Source: Brugia malayi
Taxonomy: Eukaryota > Nematoda > Chromadorea > Rhabditida > Onchocercidae
NCBI RefSeq assembly: GCF_000002995.4
Contig: NW_025062285.1
Location: forward strand, 62,001 to 126,000
DNA length: 64,000 nucleotides
Direction of reading: 5' to 3'
Shown here: positions 12,401-24,828 of the stretch, one piece after another
Position numbering within the stretch: the first letter of the stretch is position 1
Layout: the number at the start of each line of letters is the position of its first letter
Notes under the pieces: generated by a model
Seen by the model: the letters and a program-made list of their open reading frames with translations, nothing else
What the model was told of the DNA's origin: nothing
Database searches by the model: none
Made by a program: the position numbers and the translations under genes

Positions 12401-14621
12401 AAGTTTAAAACGCAGGTTGTTTTTGTTTCAATTAATGAATATGAATTAATTATTTCATTATCATTCTATTTATTATCTACCACTACTTTATAAATATAGA
12501 CATAAATTTTTTATTTTTAGTAACCAAAAATTGTTTTGCCAAGTTTTTTTTTTTTTTTTTTAACCATAATTTTTATGTAAATTTATGCAATATTAATTAA
12601 ATTACTATATTAGTGTAGAAAACTAGATTAAACGTACCAAGTTGCTTTGTTATATTTCATCTAATTATTATAGTGTATATATATATATTGTATTGTAAGT
12701 CTATGCAATAAAAATAGAACATATTAAAATTTAACAAAACAAACTGCTAATTACTTCTTGCAGAAGTTCGAAGTATTTCAAGTTTTCCGCTTTTTAAGAT
12801 TTCATCGACAGATGCAAATGGATCAACTTCGATTATAATATTAATACTAACAGCGGTACTATTTTTTGCTAATTGCACCAAAGAATGTATGGAAAGGCCA
12901 TCAAAATGGACTGTCGGTCGTACAATACCAATCTGAAAAATTCTAATTATTTTTTTTTTTTTTTTAATAATATTTTTTGAAATTTAAAGCAGTACTGAAT
13001 AAAGGATTAAATGAACGGTTCTGATTAAATTATTAAGGCAGCGAATTACTTTCTGCTTATCAAATATTGCAGAAGAATGCAGTGATATATTTTCCGTAAG
13101 AAATGTTAAAATCAAATTAAAACTTAACAAATGCAAAAGGAATGTGTAAGCTATGCATTGGAGGTTTTATTTTCATTTTTTTTTTTTTTTTTATTAGAAA
13201 GAAAACTTGACAGACATAGTGCTACAGTAGTTTAAATCTAGTTTGCGATGAAAAAATATAACAAAAATCGAAAATAAATTCGTAAAGAAATTTGTCAATT
13301 TCTTTTATTAATAAATATATTAAATAGATAAATTAAATGATCAGTTTTGCATTAAACTGTAAATTTTTCATCAACTAATTTTTAATGAACCTTTTTCCAA
13401 TTGTTTAGCTTAAGATACGTGAACGTTGCTCGAGCCATCTCGATTGCTGACGTGAGAGCAACAGTGCCAAGCGTTGAAAATATAGTTTTATCAGCAAGCG
13501 TATCATCACCAGATAAGTGTGCTATAATCGGAACATTCCAGCGTTTAGCTAAGCGACTAATTATTATAATTTCTGCAATTATACCAATGCATTTTTAATT
13601 TGCTAATAATTTAAACTATTTTTAAAATATAATTTTTAAACTATCCAAGCTTTGACCATAGCATTTAGAGATGCTAATTGTTAAGTTATTTTCATTTAAT
13701 TATTCTACAGTTTAAAAACTATCAAAACTATCCAAATTATTTTAACTTTTCTTAAACAATCCGCTTATTAATCATTATCAAAATTTCAAAAAGTATTATT
13801 TCTAATTATCATTTATGACAATTACTGTTTTCTTTCACTTTAATAAACAACTTTTATAAATAACTGTTAATTAGAAGCAATCAAATTTGAAAATAAATAT
13901 TACAGTACCATCGTTACAACCAGGTCCAAAGTATACTGTAGCATTGTGCATATAATGTAAATAAGCGGCATTTTCAACACCGCTAAAGTCGTTGCATGAT
14001 TCCATTGTAATTACTCTTGAAAAAACAAAAACAAAAAATATATTAGAAAAATTTTATTACATAAATTGATTCTTATAAAATGAAAAAAAAGTTTCTTTTT
14101 AATATCTATTTTTATTTAGTATTAAGCAACTAATTGTAAAGCACAGTATTTGCTTGGAAATATATCAAATTCGATTATATTTATTTCATTTCTTTCCAAC
14201 TTTAACTTTTATAATTGATTTATTCATTATTGTTATTATTTTCATATATCATATTAGCATTTCCTGGAATAATATTCAGTCATAAATTTTTTTTCGTTAT
14301 ATTACTAAACTAAATTAGTGGATTAAATAGCTGTAAATAAAAAATTTTGGCATAAATTACTTGTTTCAATGGAATAATAATGAAATTAATAAATTTTGGA
14401 ACAAATAATAAATGCTTAAATATAATTAATCAAATTCTTTCATACTCCATTGTTAAATTAGGCGGTAAAATATTGCGCTTATGAAGATCATCCGCGCAAA
14501 TTCTGAGCACATCCGCTTCATTTGCAATGATCGGATTAGCTGGCAGCAAATGTCCAATTCGTATGATTCGTTTTTGAATAGTTAATATTGTCAAATGCAA
14601 TAGAATCAATAAATATTTCAT
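2631..14621 (-). CDS. Receptor-type guanylyl cyclase (gcy family), complete
   Basis: This single-pass membrane receptor makes cGMP from GTP when its extracellular domain is engaged. The 24 exons, 5' to 3' on the minus strand, are 14446-14621, 13909-14015, 13391-13572, 12755-12932, 12064-12161, 11609-11776, 11031-11178, 10485-10645, 9461-9678, 9224-9299, 8896-9063, 8398-8505, 8173-8244, 7636-7840, 6692-6850, 6273-6382, 5851-5930, 5213-5258, 4866-4963, 4462-4654, 3560-3664, 3137-3319, 2841-2921 and 2631-2696. All phases join, giving 3186 nt and 1061 residues. Order of domains: signal peptide ([15 protein letters not shown]); ANF-receptor ectodomain with FGPGCND; membrane span about 442-464; kinase-homology domain about 500-800 without the catalytic Asp ([10 protein letters not shown] at the HRD position, DFY for DFG); helix about 820-853 ending LLYSILPK; cyclase domain with D879 (FSDIRGFT), E919 and D923 (VETIGDAY), C991, N998 and R1002. 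E919/C991 is the GTP-selecting pair, so it is predicted to be active. The orthologue among nematode gcy genes is not resolved. Confidence 0.95.
3081..3129. repeat. GGGA/GA purine microsatellite
   Basis: GGGA repeats run into a GA dinucleotide run directly beside the donor of cyclase exon 22 (exon boundary at 3137). On the transcribed minus strand it is a CT-rich tract at the start of the intron. Confidence 0.9.
5279..5333 (-). repeat. Intronic repeat of about 19 bp, three imperfect copies, in frame with exon 18 of the cyclase gene
   Basis: Three imperfect copies of a unit containing GATATTGATC lie on the minus strand just before the acceptor of the 46-nt exon 18 (5213-5258). The tract is less AT-rich than the rest of the intron. 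Read in the exon 18 frame it stays open and gives an acidic peptide ([11 protein letters not shown]). The canonical family alignment does not need this extension and no clear acceptor lies immediately upstream. It may be a splicing enhancer, a retained-intron variant or chance. Confidence 0.5.
6402..6434. repeat. TAA trinucleotide microsatellite
   Basis: About ten consecutive TAA/AAT units sit in the intron between cyclase exons 15 and 16. Confidence 0.9.
7250..7290. repeat. CATAT short tandem repeat
   Basis: Several CATAT pentamers, some degenerate, lie within the roughly 0.8-kb intron between cyclase exons 14 and 15. The rest of that intron is A/T-rich with nothing recognisable. Confidence 0.8.
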
Positions 14622-15574
14622 CTGTTCATGGATAAAAATTTATAAATTATATTAAATTTAAGAAAAAGAAAACGAACGAAATATTAAATTACCTCGGATA
14701 ATTTACTAATTCATAACAATCAAGTATTAATATTTTTGTGTAATTGTAATTTTTGGTTACATAATTTTATAACTTTTGTAACATTAAAATTTTTAACTGA
14801 AAAATTCTTAAACTATTGTTGAGATATGTAATATAAAATATATATTTGACATGATGAGTAATTGTAAATATTACTACTATCATTATCGACTTATTAATGA
14901 TGTTTCTATTATTGTTATCATCAAATATTGCACCTATAAGTATTACTATTATTATTATCAATTATTATTACCATTATTATTATTATTATCATTATTATTA
15001 TTAATGGTTTTGTAATGGATGACTTTCATTAAAAGCAATGGTTTATAATGTAATTTAATTGAGAAATTGATGAATAATGTGATAAAGAAACGAAAATATT
15101 ATCAGAAAATGATAAAATGGGAAAAGGATGAAGGTTGAAGTCACATCAAATTAATTCGTACATTTAAAAGATTTGAAATAATCATCTGTAAAAGCAAAAT
15201 TGTTGCATTACATTAAGAAAAGCACTAATCAAAAAACAAAATGAATTCTAATTTCTGCTAAAAAAAATGAATATCTTTTTCTTTTCGCATACATAATTTT
15301 GTCTCTTTTGATATTTTTTCTAATTTTTTTAAGATTTTCTTTTAATTCTCATAATAGTGCATTTTAAATTCATTAAAAAATATATAATTCAAATGCAGTT
15401 TAACAATAAATAATTTTGACCGTAATTTTTATATAGTTTTCAAATTTGAAATGCCAAAATAAATTAGATTGAAATTTCTATCAAATTCAACAAATCCAAC
15501 TTTGTTTTACTTTATTTTGTACCAATGGCACCGTTCATTCAAATTAAAAGATCAAAATTGTTTCTTTAATCTCA

Positions 15575-15766
15575 TCATAGTGCCAAATTTTCCTCGTCAA
15601 TCAATAACTTATTAACTTGATTGCGCATATGAGACGAAAAATTGAAAACAAATTTATTCGGAACAAATTTTTCATCCAATTTTCTTAATGAATTTATTCG
15701 TAATGCTATCAGTTTATCATTTACATCAAAGAATGCACGCAATATCAAACTCAGATTATTCATTAA
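15575..15766 (-). other. Coding-like island, possible last exon of an unknown gene
   Basis: After the acceptor-like TTTCAG on the minus strand, an open frame of about 63 codons ends at TAG/TGA-type sequence near 15575. The translation includes LRAFFDVNDKLIALRINSLR and NFSSHMRNQVNKLL, with mixed polar and hydrophobic residues rather than the K/F/N bias of noise frames here. It needs two nucleotides from a preceding exon that I could not identify. No family was recognised and it may be chance. Confidence 0.2.
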
Positions 15767-17539
15767 TCTGAAATAAAACTTAATTAATGCTTACAAATGA
15801 AAAAACGATTAATTTTTAATATTTTATCCGAAGTAAAAGAAAGTCTTTTCATAAAATTGAATTTTTTTCGTTTCTCATTTTTTAATCTTTTTTCTTTTTT
15901 AGATTTTGATTTATTTATTAATTTATTTTGTTTTCTCTACTTTTTTGTAACAAATAAACAAAAACATTAATAATTAAAGTTATAAAATTAATAATGGCAT
16001 ATTGCACTAAAAGTCTATAATTATTTAAGTTTCTAAATTTTTATTTTAAAATTTTGATTCCTTATTGCAGAATTTGAAACTTTAATTTTGCCGTCGCGTC
16101 TCCTTACTGATATAAATACTAATCATCCAAAATAGCTATAAATTATTGTTATAATAACTATGGTTGTTCGAAATAATTGTGGTAAAAGGTGATTAGATTA
16201 TTCAATTTGTTTTAATTCCAATTAATTTGAAATAAAAATTGATATGATATCAGTGCCAATCAATTTCAGGTTTGTAATTATTTCTCCTTGAATTCAATTA
16301 CTTATTTATAAAAGCAATTATGGAGCAACAAATTTCTTACTTTTTTTCTTTCTATTTTTGATCATAAAACAAAGATATATAATTTATAATTATTTTTATA
16401 ATCAAATAATGAATTGTCTTTTTTTGTTTGATTTTAAAATAAATGATTAATTAACTTTTTTTTTAAAAAATAATTTATAAATATTCAAAAGGAAGCGGCC
16501 CACAAGGCTACTATTTTTACAATTTGAGCATTTGCTTGAATGAGATAGGTAAGCCCTTAAGCGCTTTTAAATTTTATTAAATATGAAATGCTTGTAAATA
16601 AAATAATAAATTACAATACATTAATGCTAATCATAAATATGAATATTTTTTGTTTTGTTTTTCTGTTTTTTTTTTCAGTTGTAAAATTTGTGAAATACAA
16701 TAAGTTGTAAAAGTTTTTGGAGATTAAAAATTTGCAAAATTTTTCTTTGGAACAAATATTAATAACAATAGAAAGTATTATTAAGATTATTGTTTATGAT
16801 TAGTCAGTACATTAATCTATTTATGAAAAAGTGGCAAATAATTTTATGCACAAAGATTATTGACATATTTCAGTTTTGATTTCTGTATCAGATAAGTTTA
16901 TTGATAACAAAATACTTTATGATTTATCACAGGAAAGAAGAATGATATTTCTTTTGTGATGAAAAGGATGTTCTTATCATGAACAAACTAAAAGTTCAAA
17001 TTTTTAAAGAATGTCTGTGCTATTCGATTAAACTTTATTTAATCAAATATTAAAAAAGGAATATCAACGTTGTCTTTAAATTAAGTGTTTATTCTTGACT
17101 AATTTTTGTTTTAAATTTTGAAAAATTTTTAAACTTTTTGATTATTTTTTTTTTAATATTAATGTTTTTTTTTTTTGCATTTTATTCGTTATTTAATACT
17201 TTATAGATATTTATGTGGCGTTATTTTTCTCTTTTTTCATCCTTTTTTTTATATTAAAATATTAATGATAAGATCAGCATAAAAATAGAATATATTATGA
17301 GCTGATATTTCCCTTATCACTGATCTATCCCTTTATCATTAATTGTGTGAAGTAAGAAATTATCACTTTCTCTTACTGAAATAGTATTATTTTTTAATTC
17401 ATTCTTTTAATCGCTGATGTTGGAAGAAAATACACACATTGAATATATGTTTTAAATTACAACTTCAGATAATTAGCAAGATTGTGAATTTTTCAATTTC
17501 CACATTTTAAGTCTAATCTTTTGATTTATCCTAAAATTT

Positions 17540-17659
17540 TTAATTAATAAATTTTTCAATGAAATAAACTAATATAGGTTGTTGATATAGTCGAAAGATG
17601 AATTCTGGATGGTCCATTATCATTAAATTTTCAGCAAATGTTTTCCATAATTCTTGCAT
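17540..17659 (-). other. Coding-like island, 39-codon frame or exon
   Basis: A minus-strand ATG frame of 39 residues has balanced composition (MQELWKTFAENLMIMDHPEF, then IFRLYQQP). A donor-like GTTTAT after ...PIL (exon edge 17570) would let it act as an internal exon. It lies between two other minus-strand islands at 17964-18161 and 15575-15766, which could be parts of one small gene. No homologue was recognised. Confidence 0.2.
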
Positions 17660-17963
17660 ACCTTTCTCTATTTCATTTTATAGCATTTCAGATGAGATTT
17701 AACAAACTAAGATATCGATGAAAAACATTAATTATTATTTGTTTATTATTGAATTTACAGATGATGAGAAAACAAAAAAATGGAAGGAGCATAAATATAA
17801 AGAAACAAAGAGAATGACATTATCAAAATTCATCATAAGATTATTGAAAAAAAAATGTATTTATCAATACATTTATTAAATGTAATTTTAAAAAGAAATC
17901 AATGAGAAAAAGAAACATAAAATCTACACTCAAATACATTTCAGATAATTGTTGATATTGAAA

Positions 17964-18161
17964 TTATTTGTTGAAATTTTTACTACTTCGTTTAAAATAC
18001 CATTTCATTAATTTTTCTTCTTTTTTATTTGAAGACAACTTGGTACTGATAAGAAAATTGTTATATTGATGCATTGTTGATTTGTTATTTGTTGATATAA
18101 TTATTTCAAACCATTTGATGAAATGGGAAAATATGTTTTTGCTATTCATTTCATTCGTCAT
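17964..18161 (-). other. Small ORF, 65 codons, unknown
   Basis: The minus-strand frame starts ATG and reads MTNEMNSKNIFSHFIKWFEI and later KLSSNKKEEKLMKWYFKR before TAA. There is no signal peptide or known motif. It could be the first exon of a small unknown gene with the islands downstream on the same strand, or a chance frame in AT-rich DNA. Confidence 0.2.
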
Positions 18162-19335
18162 TTAATTTGATGAAACAATATAAATCGAATCGATCGAACC
18201 GGTCTGAATAACAATTTATGATGGATGGCATTTTATACAATGTACCGCTTTTTGGTCATTTTTTTTTTTTTTTTTTTTGGAGACAATTTGTTATTGAGAA
18301 GGAATGAAGATATCCTTCATTTAATATTCCACTTAATCTGCAATTTTAATTTTATTGTAACAATAGTAAATAAAATAGATGGAAAATTCTCAATTATTAT
18401 TGAATAAAATATAAATTTTCACTCAAAAAAGAAATAATAACATAGATTTTTTTCCTGTTTAAATTTGGATACTATTGATGGATGCAATAGTATGCAAAAC
18501 TAAACAAAAAAGAAATAATATATTCATTGGATTATATATTTGCTACATTTTTAGTAAACAATCCGTGATACTGTAGGACAATACCGTATACCTTAGAATA
18601 GTGTCTACTGTAGATCAAAATTATTCATTCGATTATGTCATTTAAGCACTGCAGAGTAATTTTTTATCATCTATTTTTATTTCCATAGATTTTTACTTTT
18701 TACTATTTTATTTATTTGGAATACTGCACGATGATATTATACATACTTCGGAAGTTTTTTTCATTATCTAATAGCAGCATATCTAATGTAGCTAATGTAG
18801 TTCACTGCTCTCATTTAATTATGTCACCAATGTTTTATTCAGTTATTTGTTGTCATTTTTTTCATTGTTTTTTTGTTTTTAACCCACAAAGACAAAAAAG
18901 GATGAAATGATAATTTCGGAAAAATTATGTTAATTGAATTATCATTGTAATATTTTGTTGAATTATATACTTCTACTTTTAGTAAGCCAACAGTTATGTG
19001 AATTCTTATTTTTATGCATCATTTACAATAATAACTAACGATTTTATTATTTTGTATCTATGAAAAATACAAATTTTCATTCATTTTTTTTCTCATCGTT
19101 TTGTCTATTTTTACATTCAAAAAAATTATTGCTAGAGAAAACATTTGAAAATCTTTAATTATATTTAAATTAAATTAAGGTGATTTTCTGATGCATTTAG
19201 TTGTTAAGACAAATTCTTCAAGTGTATAAGTAGTAATCTTATTTTCTTTTCTTTTGTGAGCCATCTACTTATTGACTACTTGTTGAAGGAGTATCTTAAA
19301 TTTCATTTGTGAATGGCTTTTCGATAATAGACCAA

Positions 19336-19386
19336 ATTGCTTTTAGTTAGTTAGGCCTACAATGTCTAACACTCACTAAAAGCAAT
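19336..19386. other. Inverted repeat / predicted hairpin
   Basis: The arm ATTGCTTTTAG (19336-19346) is matched exactly by its reverse complement CTAAAAGCAAT (19376-19386). Pairing continues through TTAGTTAG against CTAACACTCAC with a two-base bulge, around a loop near GCCTACAATGT. The arm length suits a small hairpin RNA or a short inverted-repeat element. I match no known microRNA seed. Confidence 0.45.
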
Positions 19387-20078
19387 GCTTTATTCTGTGT
19401 TTTGATTAATTCTTTTTAACGCGAAATACAAAATATTTTCGGTCAACAAAAATTAATAAAAATGAATAAAAAGAAAGTAATAAATTTGGTAGAAATATTG
19501 CTTTGTTGATTAATTCTAATAAAATATCATAAGAAGAGTAATGCAAAATTAATATAAAACTTTATTTATTTATTGCTATGAGATTTGATAAAGTACTGCA
19601 ATTGGATATTGTCGGTACTGTTGGTTAATAAATTACTACTAGCTAGGAATGATTTTAATGTAAGTTAGCTTGATATTACCATAAAGTAATTATTTATATA
19701 TTACTTTTTTAATAATCGATAAAACTCTTTTGCATTAACTTATGATATCTAAAACATTACTTATGATTTATTATACAACCAACAAAGTATCATACTTGTG
19801 GATTACTGTAATGTTTGTTATCCGTGATTAGTAGTACTATATCAACTTATAAATGATACAGTAACTTTAATGAAGTATTATGACCCTTGGAAGGAAAAGT
19901 AATATCGATTGCTAAGTGCTAAGTGACAGTTTGAATGAAAATAACATTCAGCCTTAACTAACCATATTCATTTTTTTCTTTTTTTAAATTTCGCAAATAT
20001 TTAAGAAAGATAAAAGAGTTTTGATATACACTAGTTAACGGACACTTTGATTTTAATTACAAATTGATTTACAGGATG

Positions 20079-20094
20079 ACTCATCCGGATGAGT
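20079..20094. other. Perfect 16-bp palindrome containing TGACTCA
   Basis: ACTCATCCGGATGAGT equals its own reverse complement. Adding one base each side, ATGACTCATCC includes the AP-1 type bZIP core TGACTCA. It lies in the spacer just before the satellites at 20150-20391. A regulatory role is only a possibility. Confidence 0.35.
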
Positions 20095-20149
20095 AATCAG
20101 TTCCTCCTCCTCCTCCGCACACAGTCATTTTTAGATGTATTAGCTGAGA

Positions 20150-20192
20150 AGATATATATATATATATATATACACATACATACACACACATA
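20150..20192. repeat. TA then AC dinucleotide microsatellite
   Basis: A run of TA dinucleotides is followed by ACACATACATAC-type repeats. Frames across it are simple-repeat artefacts. Confidence 0.9.
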
Positions 20193-20269
20193 CATACCAC
20201 ATACCACGTAGACATACAAGCACATGTGCATATGTACAATATGCGCGAATTGGCATACATTGGCAGACA

Positions 20270-20391
20270 GTCTTTTTTCTCCTTTTTAACATCGAGCAAC
20301 TCCCGACAACGTCTTTTTTCTCCTTTTTAACATCGAGCAACTCCCGACAACGTCTTTTTTCTCCTTTTTAACATCGAGCAACTCCCGACAA
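20270..20391. repeat. 41-bp tandem repeat, three copies
   Basis: Units begin at 20270, 20311 and 20352. Each contains TTTTTTCTCCTTTTTAAC followed by ATCGAGCAACTCCCGACAA. The copies are identical apart from the last base or two, so the array is recent. It explains the overlapping minus-strand frames starting MLDVKKEKKD, which are not genes. Confidence 0.9.
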
Positions 20392-20954
20392 TATCTTTTT
20401 TTTTTTATTTATTTTCGTACTTTCGAAATTTCAAGTATTATAAAATGTTGAAATTTAAATCAGTCCTTTGACTCATTCGTGTAATTTAGTTGTACTCTCA
20501 ACTAGTTTAGTTTATTTCATTATATGAATTTCATCTGAATCACTCTCTTCAATGTCATACTTTCATTTTAGAAATTTATTCGTAATTAACGATGACATAT
20601 GATTTGTTATATTTTTAGTATTAAATTTTACTTTTTAATTGTAAGAATTTGATTTATTAAAATTAACATACAAGTAATAAGTAATGAAGACATTTTTTCT
20701 GATCCAATATCTTATTGATTTATCGTGGCTAAACGTAAATTATAACACAGTTCTTTTTTTTTTTTTTTTTTCATTTTTCATCAAACAACGAAAATATTTT
20801 TACTTTATTGGAAAACTGTGCCCAAACGCTATAAATTTAAATGCATTTTGTTGCATCGTCTTTCTGTCAGTAAAAATTGCGCATTGTTAAAATTAATTCC
20901 AACAAAATGAAATTTTAATTATCTTTGGTGTTCTAACCAATATTTTTGACAAAG

Positions 20955-21058
20955 TTATTAATTAAGTTCTCGAAAAAAATTTTAGGATTAATTAAGTTCT
21001 CGAAAAAATTTTAGGACAAGTTATTAATTAAGTTTCTCGAAAAATTTTAATTAAGTTC
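20955..21058. repeat. Imperfect short tandem duplications
   Basis: Three or more imperfect copies of a unit of about 33 bp carry TTAATTAAGTTCTCG followed by AAAAAATTTTAGGA. Confidence 0.7.
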
Positions 21059-21235
21059 CTTTTGTTCAAATTCTTTGTTTCTTTTTTGTTTAGTAAAAAT
21101 TAATTGTAAACAAAATTGAATACTTGCAATAAGTCCTTCTTTTAATTTTTCATGAAGCATTCCAATTTCTTCATTACTCAATACTGCAGCAATTCTTTTC
21201 TTAATTATCTATTATAACACTAATTGCAATTATTG

Positions 21236-21278
21236 TTGCATGCAACTGCATGCATAATTATGCATGTAACTATGCAAT
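21236..21278. repeat. Near-perfect palindrome rich in TGCATGCA
   Basis: TTGCATGCAACTGCATGCAT is followed without a spacer by its near reverse complement, centred on ATAATTAT. It could extrude as a cruciform. No function is assigned. Confidence 0.5.
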
Positions 21279-24200
21279 GATAGAAATAATAATAATTACG
21301 ATGTTCTTTTCATTCATTACTGCATCATTCATTAAGTAAGTAAAGTAAAATGATTTAAAGAGAAACAGTAACTTATAGTCTATTTTTATTCATAATTTTT
21401 CTTAAATTTTTCAAACGATAAAGTCAATATTTTATTTATTTATTAAACAACTGAGAATGTAAAAAAATGAATTTTATTTATCTTTTTTTCAAATAAACAT
21501 AATGCTTTTAATTGAAATTTGTTTTTTGCGCCTGCGATTATTTCATCTTCTACCGATTTATATATCACATAAGTCAAACCAAAGCAAATTAAACTATGCA
21601 AGTTGAAATTATTAACAAAAAAGTTGTATGTGTACGACAATTGCTCTAATCTCCAAATCCCATGCGAATTGTTTATTCAACTTTTCCTGACAATCATTCC
21701 ATCCAATACATTCATTCTCGATGATTTCACATTTCCAATAGTTTATGCTTTTTTGATGTAAATAAAATATAACAAAAAAAAAGAAAGCAAAAGAGAAAGA
21801 AAAGTGGTGGATGAAGAAGAGGAAAGTATAAGATTGAAATGGATCAAATGAAGTTATTTGAAATTGGTTTACATTGTAATTTTTATTATGCCTCTTTTTT
21901 TGGTTATTTTTTCAAAAAAAAAATTATTTCGAAAATTTACGACAAATTTTTTTTCAAAAATTTGAAGAATGAATTATTAGCTGTATTAAATAACTTATTT
22001 CGAAGAAATTAATTAAATATCAAATTTTCAATTAAATATTTCTTACAGTATTACTTTATGCTTCATTTTTTTTTCCTTGATTCATTGGACAAATTTTATC
22101 TTTTTTCTTTTCATATATTCATTGTATTTAATTTTTTTTATTTGTTTCAATTACTTTTCATATCATTAAAAATATGCGTATTATTTGGAAGATATAAATA
22201 AATAAATAAGAGAGAAAGAAATAAATATTTAAATAATAAGCGAAACAATAGCAGTTAATTGCACTTATTAATTAATTAATTAAATTTAATAAATAAAATT
22301 AATGAATAATAAATAAATTAATGAAATTAAATGAACTATTTTATATAGCTAACCATCGTTTCATCTCTTATCACATTTTTTTCATTTATTCATTTTTCCC
22401 TGTCTCTCTCTCTCTCCCTCTCTTTCTCACTTCCTTTTTTCTTTAATTCATTAGCATTAGCAAAAGTTTAAATTATTGTTATATTAAGTAAAGCCAACAA
22501 GATTACAAACACATATTACGAGTATTAGCTGATAATAATGTATCATATACTTACCAATAATTTACCCTACTCAAAATATTGATTAATTTACCGTCAATGT
22601 AATCAACATGTTGATCTTCTAAAGTATTAACATGAAATTTTAACACAGCATATTTGATTTATTTAATATAGTTTAACATTACTTAACATAGCATACGTTC
22701 ACTTTTCATAAATTTGCTTATGGTTAAATTATAAATGAATTGAGATAATACATGCATATATTTATAGAAGTTGTGTTATACTGCAGTTTTAGCTATTAAT
22801 TGATTGAAAGATTAATTAAGCTGAAATTAGAACATACATAAAAAATTGACATAATAAACAATACCTGAATGGTTTAATCAATCAAAACAGGTGGTCGATT
22901 AATATAATTAATACTTCCCGTAATAGGTGAGAAAATTTATATATTGAAAATACATTTAATCTTACTAAGAAATATGATGGTGAATTATTAATTAATCGTT
23001 ATAACATTTCTGTCATACCTTTATGTTTCATTTAACACATTGCATAATCTTAAACAGAATAATTATCGTGAATATCTTATTTATGATAACATTAAATGAT
23101 TTATTCTTCAAGTCTCATAATTAAAATATTGAAAAATATTTGAAAATTCTTGAAAATATTATTATTCATAAGTAAACGATAAGTTTACTTTATAGAATAA
23201 TTTTTTGTTTCCCTATTTTATTTTCTGTCTGAAAATTTCGTTTTTTTTTCTTTTTCTGCCACTCATATTCTATCGCGAACCATACGACATTTATTTATTT
23301 TTCATTTTCTTTCTCTCCATCATATTCCTAAAATTCTCTAAAAAAATTTTCCTCTCATTCAATCAATAAAAGCAATTAATTATTTTATCGACCAACTTTG
23401 TAAATTTTTTGAATTTTATAAACTAATCTTTGAAATTTATCAATAACAATGAAAATTTCACTTTCATCAACGATATCTTTTTATTATGTTTTCATACTCT
23501 TTCATAATTAAATTATCATTGCTTTTTATCAATATCCACTATCAAACAATGATTTTGATAATTTCAATTGCTTTTTTCTTTTCATTCGTTATCAGTCATT
23601 ATTGTTAATGTTTATACATACTGATCTCTCCTGCTCTCCCATTTTTCAAACTCCATTTATTTTCTAATATCTTCAATGAGTTTTTAATTTAATAAAAATT
23701 AAAATATAAGATGAATATAAGATAGATGATGATAGAAGAGGAAAAGAGAAGAAGAGAAGGAGGAAGGGATTTTTTAATTTAATTGAAACAAATAGTATCA
23801 TTAGATTATATTCGCTTATATTGCAATTCTATCCTTTTATAACTTATAAACAAAAATATTTCAAATTTTATTCTAGTTTTTCCATCAATGTTTTTTGTTA
23901 AATTGAAAACGATGCGAAATATTTCCGAATAATTCCTCCTCCTCCTCCTCCTCCTCCATTCCTCTTCCTCTTCTTCTTCTTCTTCCTCTTCCACCTCATC
24001 TGTTCAACAGATAGATGATAATAAATAGCTGAACAATGATTATCCTCCCACTCTTTAATGCAGACATTATCGATTCGCACGTCTCTCTCTCTCCCTCTCT
24101 CTCGTTCTCTTCCCTGCAATATTCAACGATATTTTTATTTTTTTCAACTAATTTCAAATTTTCTTCTTTTCCTATTTAACATTTTCCATTTAATTGTTAC

Positions 24201-24828
24201 ACTCAAATAATATTAGATTAAATTTAAACCTAAATATTATTAAATAAATTATTTCGCTACTAAATATTATTAAATGATATTAAATTACATGCCAGTAATT
24301 AATACGAATTAAATTAAACATTTAATTATAATTATTGTGCTTGTGGTTGTTTTTTCTGAAAGAAATTATTATGAAATGTTTATTAAGAATGTGTTTATTT
24401 TATTGTATGAAAAAGAATTTAATTAGTTCAATTTATTGTTTCCTTTTTTTTATTAAATGATAATTATGCATTTTTTAACATTTATTATATTTTATTAAGG
24501 TTTTTATTCGTTTTATTAATTTTTTTTTTTTGTCAAATGGAAATTTCAAAAATTTATTAAGGTAACGATTTAACATAAACGACGAATATGAATTACATTC
24601 CTTTTCCCTTTTTTTTGTTGATTGTATTTCTGTGCTAGATTTATGCATTTTTGTTTTTCACTCTTATCTTTATTTCAAATTTCCTCCAAAATTATACATG
24701 CCATTATTTAAATATGTAACCTAATTTTTTATCTGTACACTCTCTCTTTTTTTTTTTCTCCTAAATGTTGAAAAAAATCACAACAATTTCATTTTATGTC
24801 AGGTTTGATATATTTAAATAAGAATAAA

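Larger units (their letters stand above)
14622..20078. other. Gene-poor AT-rich spacer, proximal part (5' of the cyclase gene)
   Basis: This is the upstream flank of the cyclase gene and should hold its promoter, but I can define no site. It begins with ATT/TTA-rich low-complexity DNA (about 14930-15005). Weak coding-like islands occur on the minus strand (15575-15766, 17540-17659, 17964-18161) and on the plus strand (16492-16548, 16874-16959). A hairpin lies at 19336-19386. No homologue of any island was recognised. Confidence 0.5.
20392..24828. other. Gene-poor AT-rich spacer, middle part
   Basis: No gene was recognised. Contents include a short imperfect duplication of TTAATTAAGTTCTCG-type units at 20955-21058, a TGCATGCA-rich palindrome at 21236-21278, CT-rich tracts at about 22400-22430 and 24080-24115, and a CCT trinucleotide run at 23935-23955. 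Long poly(T) and poly(A) runs are common. Confidence 0.5.

Noticed and set aside
20081..20340. Two overlapping minus-strand frames starting MLDVKKEKKD
   Set aside because: Both are readings of the 41-bp tandem repeat and the TA/AC microsatellite.
23806..24119. Minus-strand frames rich in Glu, Arg and Gly
   Set aside because: Translations of CCT/CTT trinucleotide and CT microsatellites.
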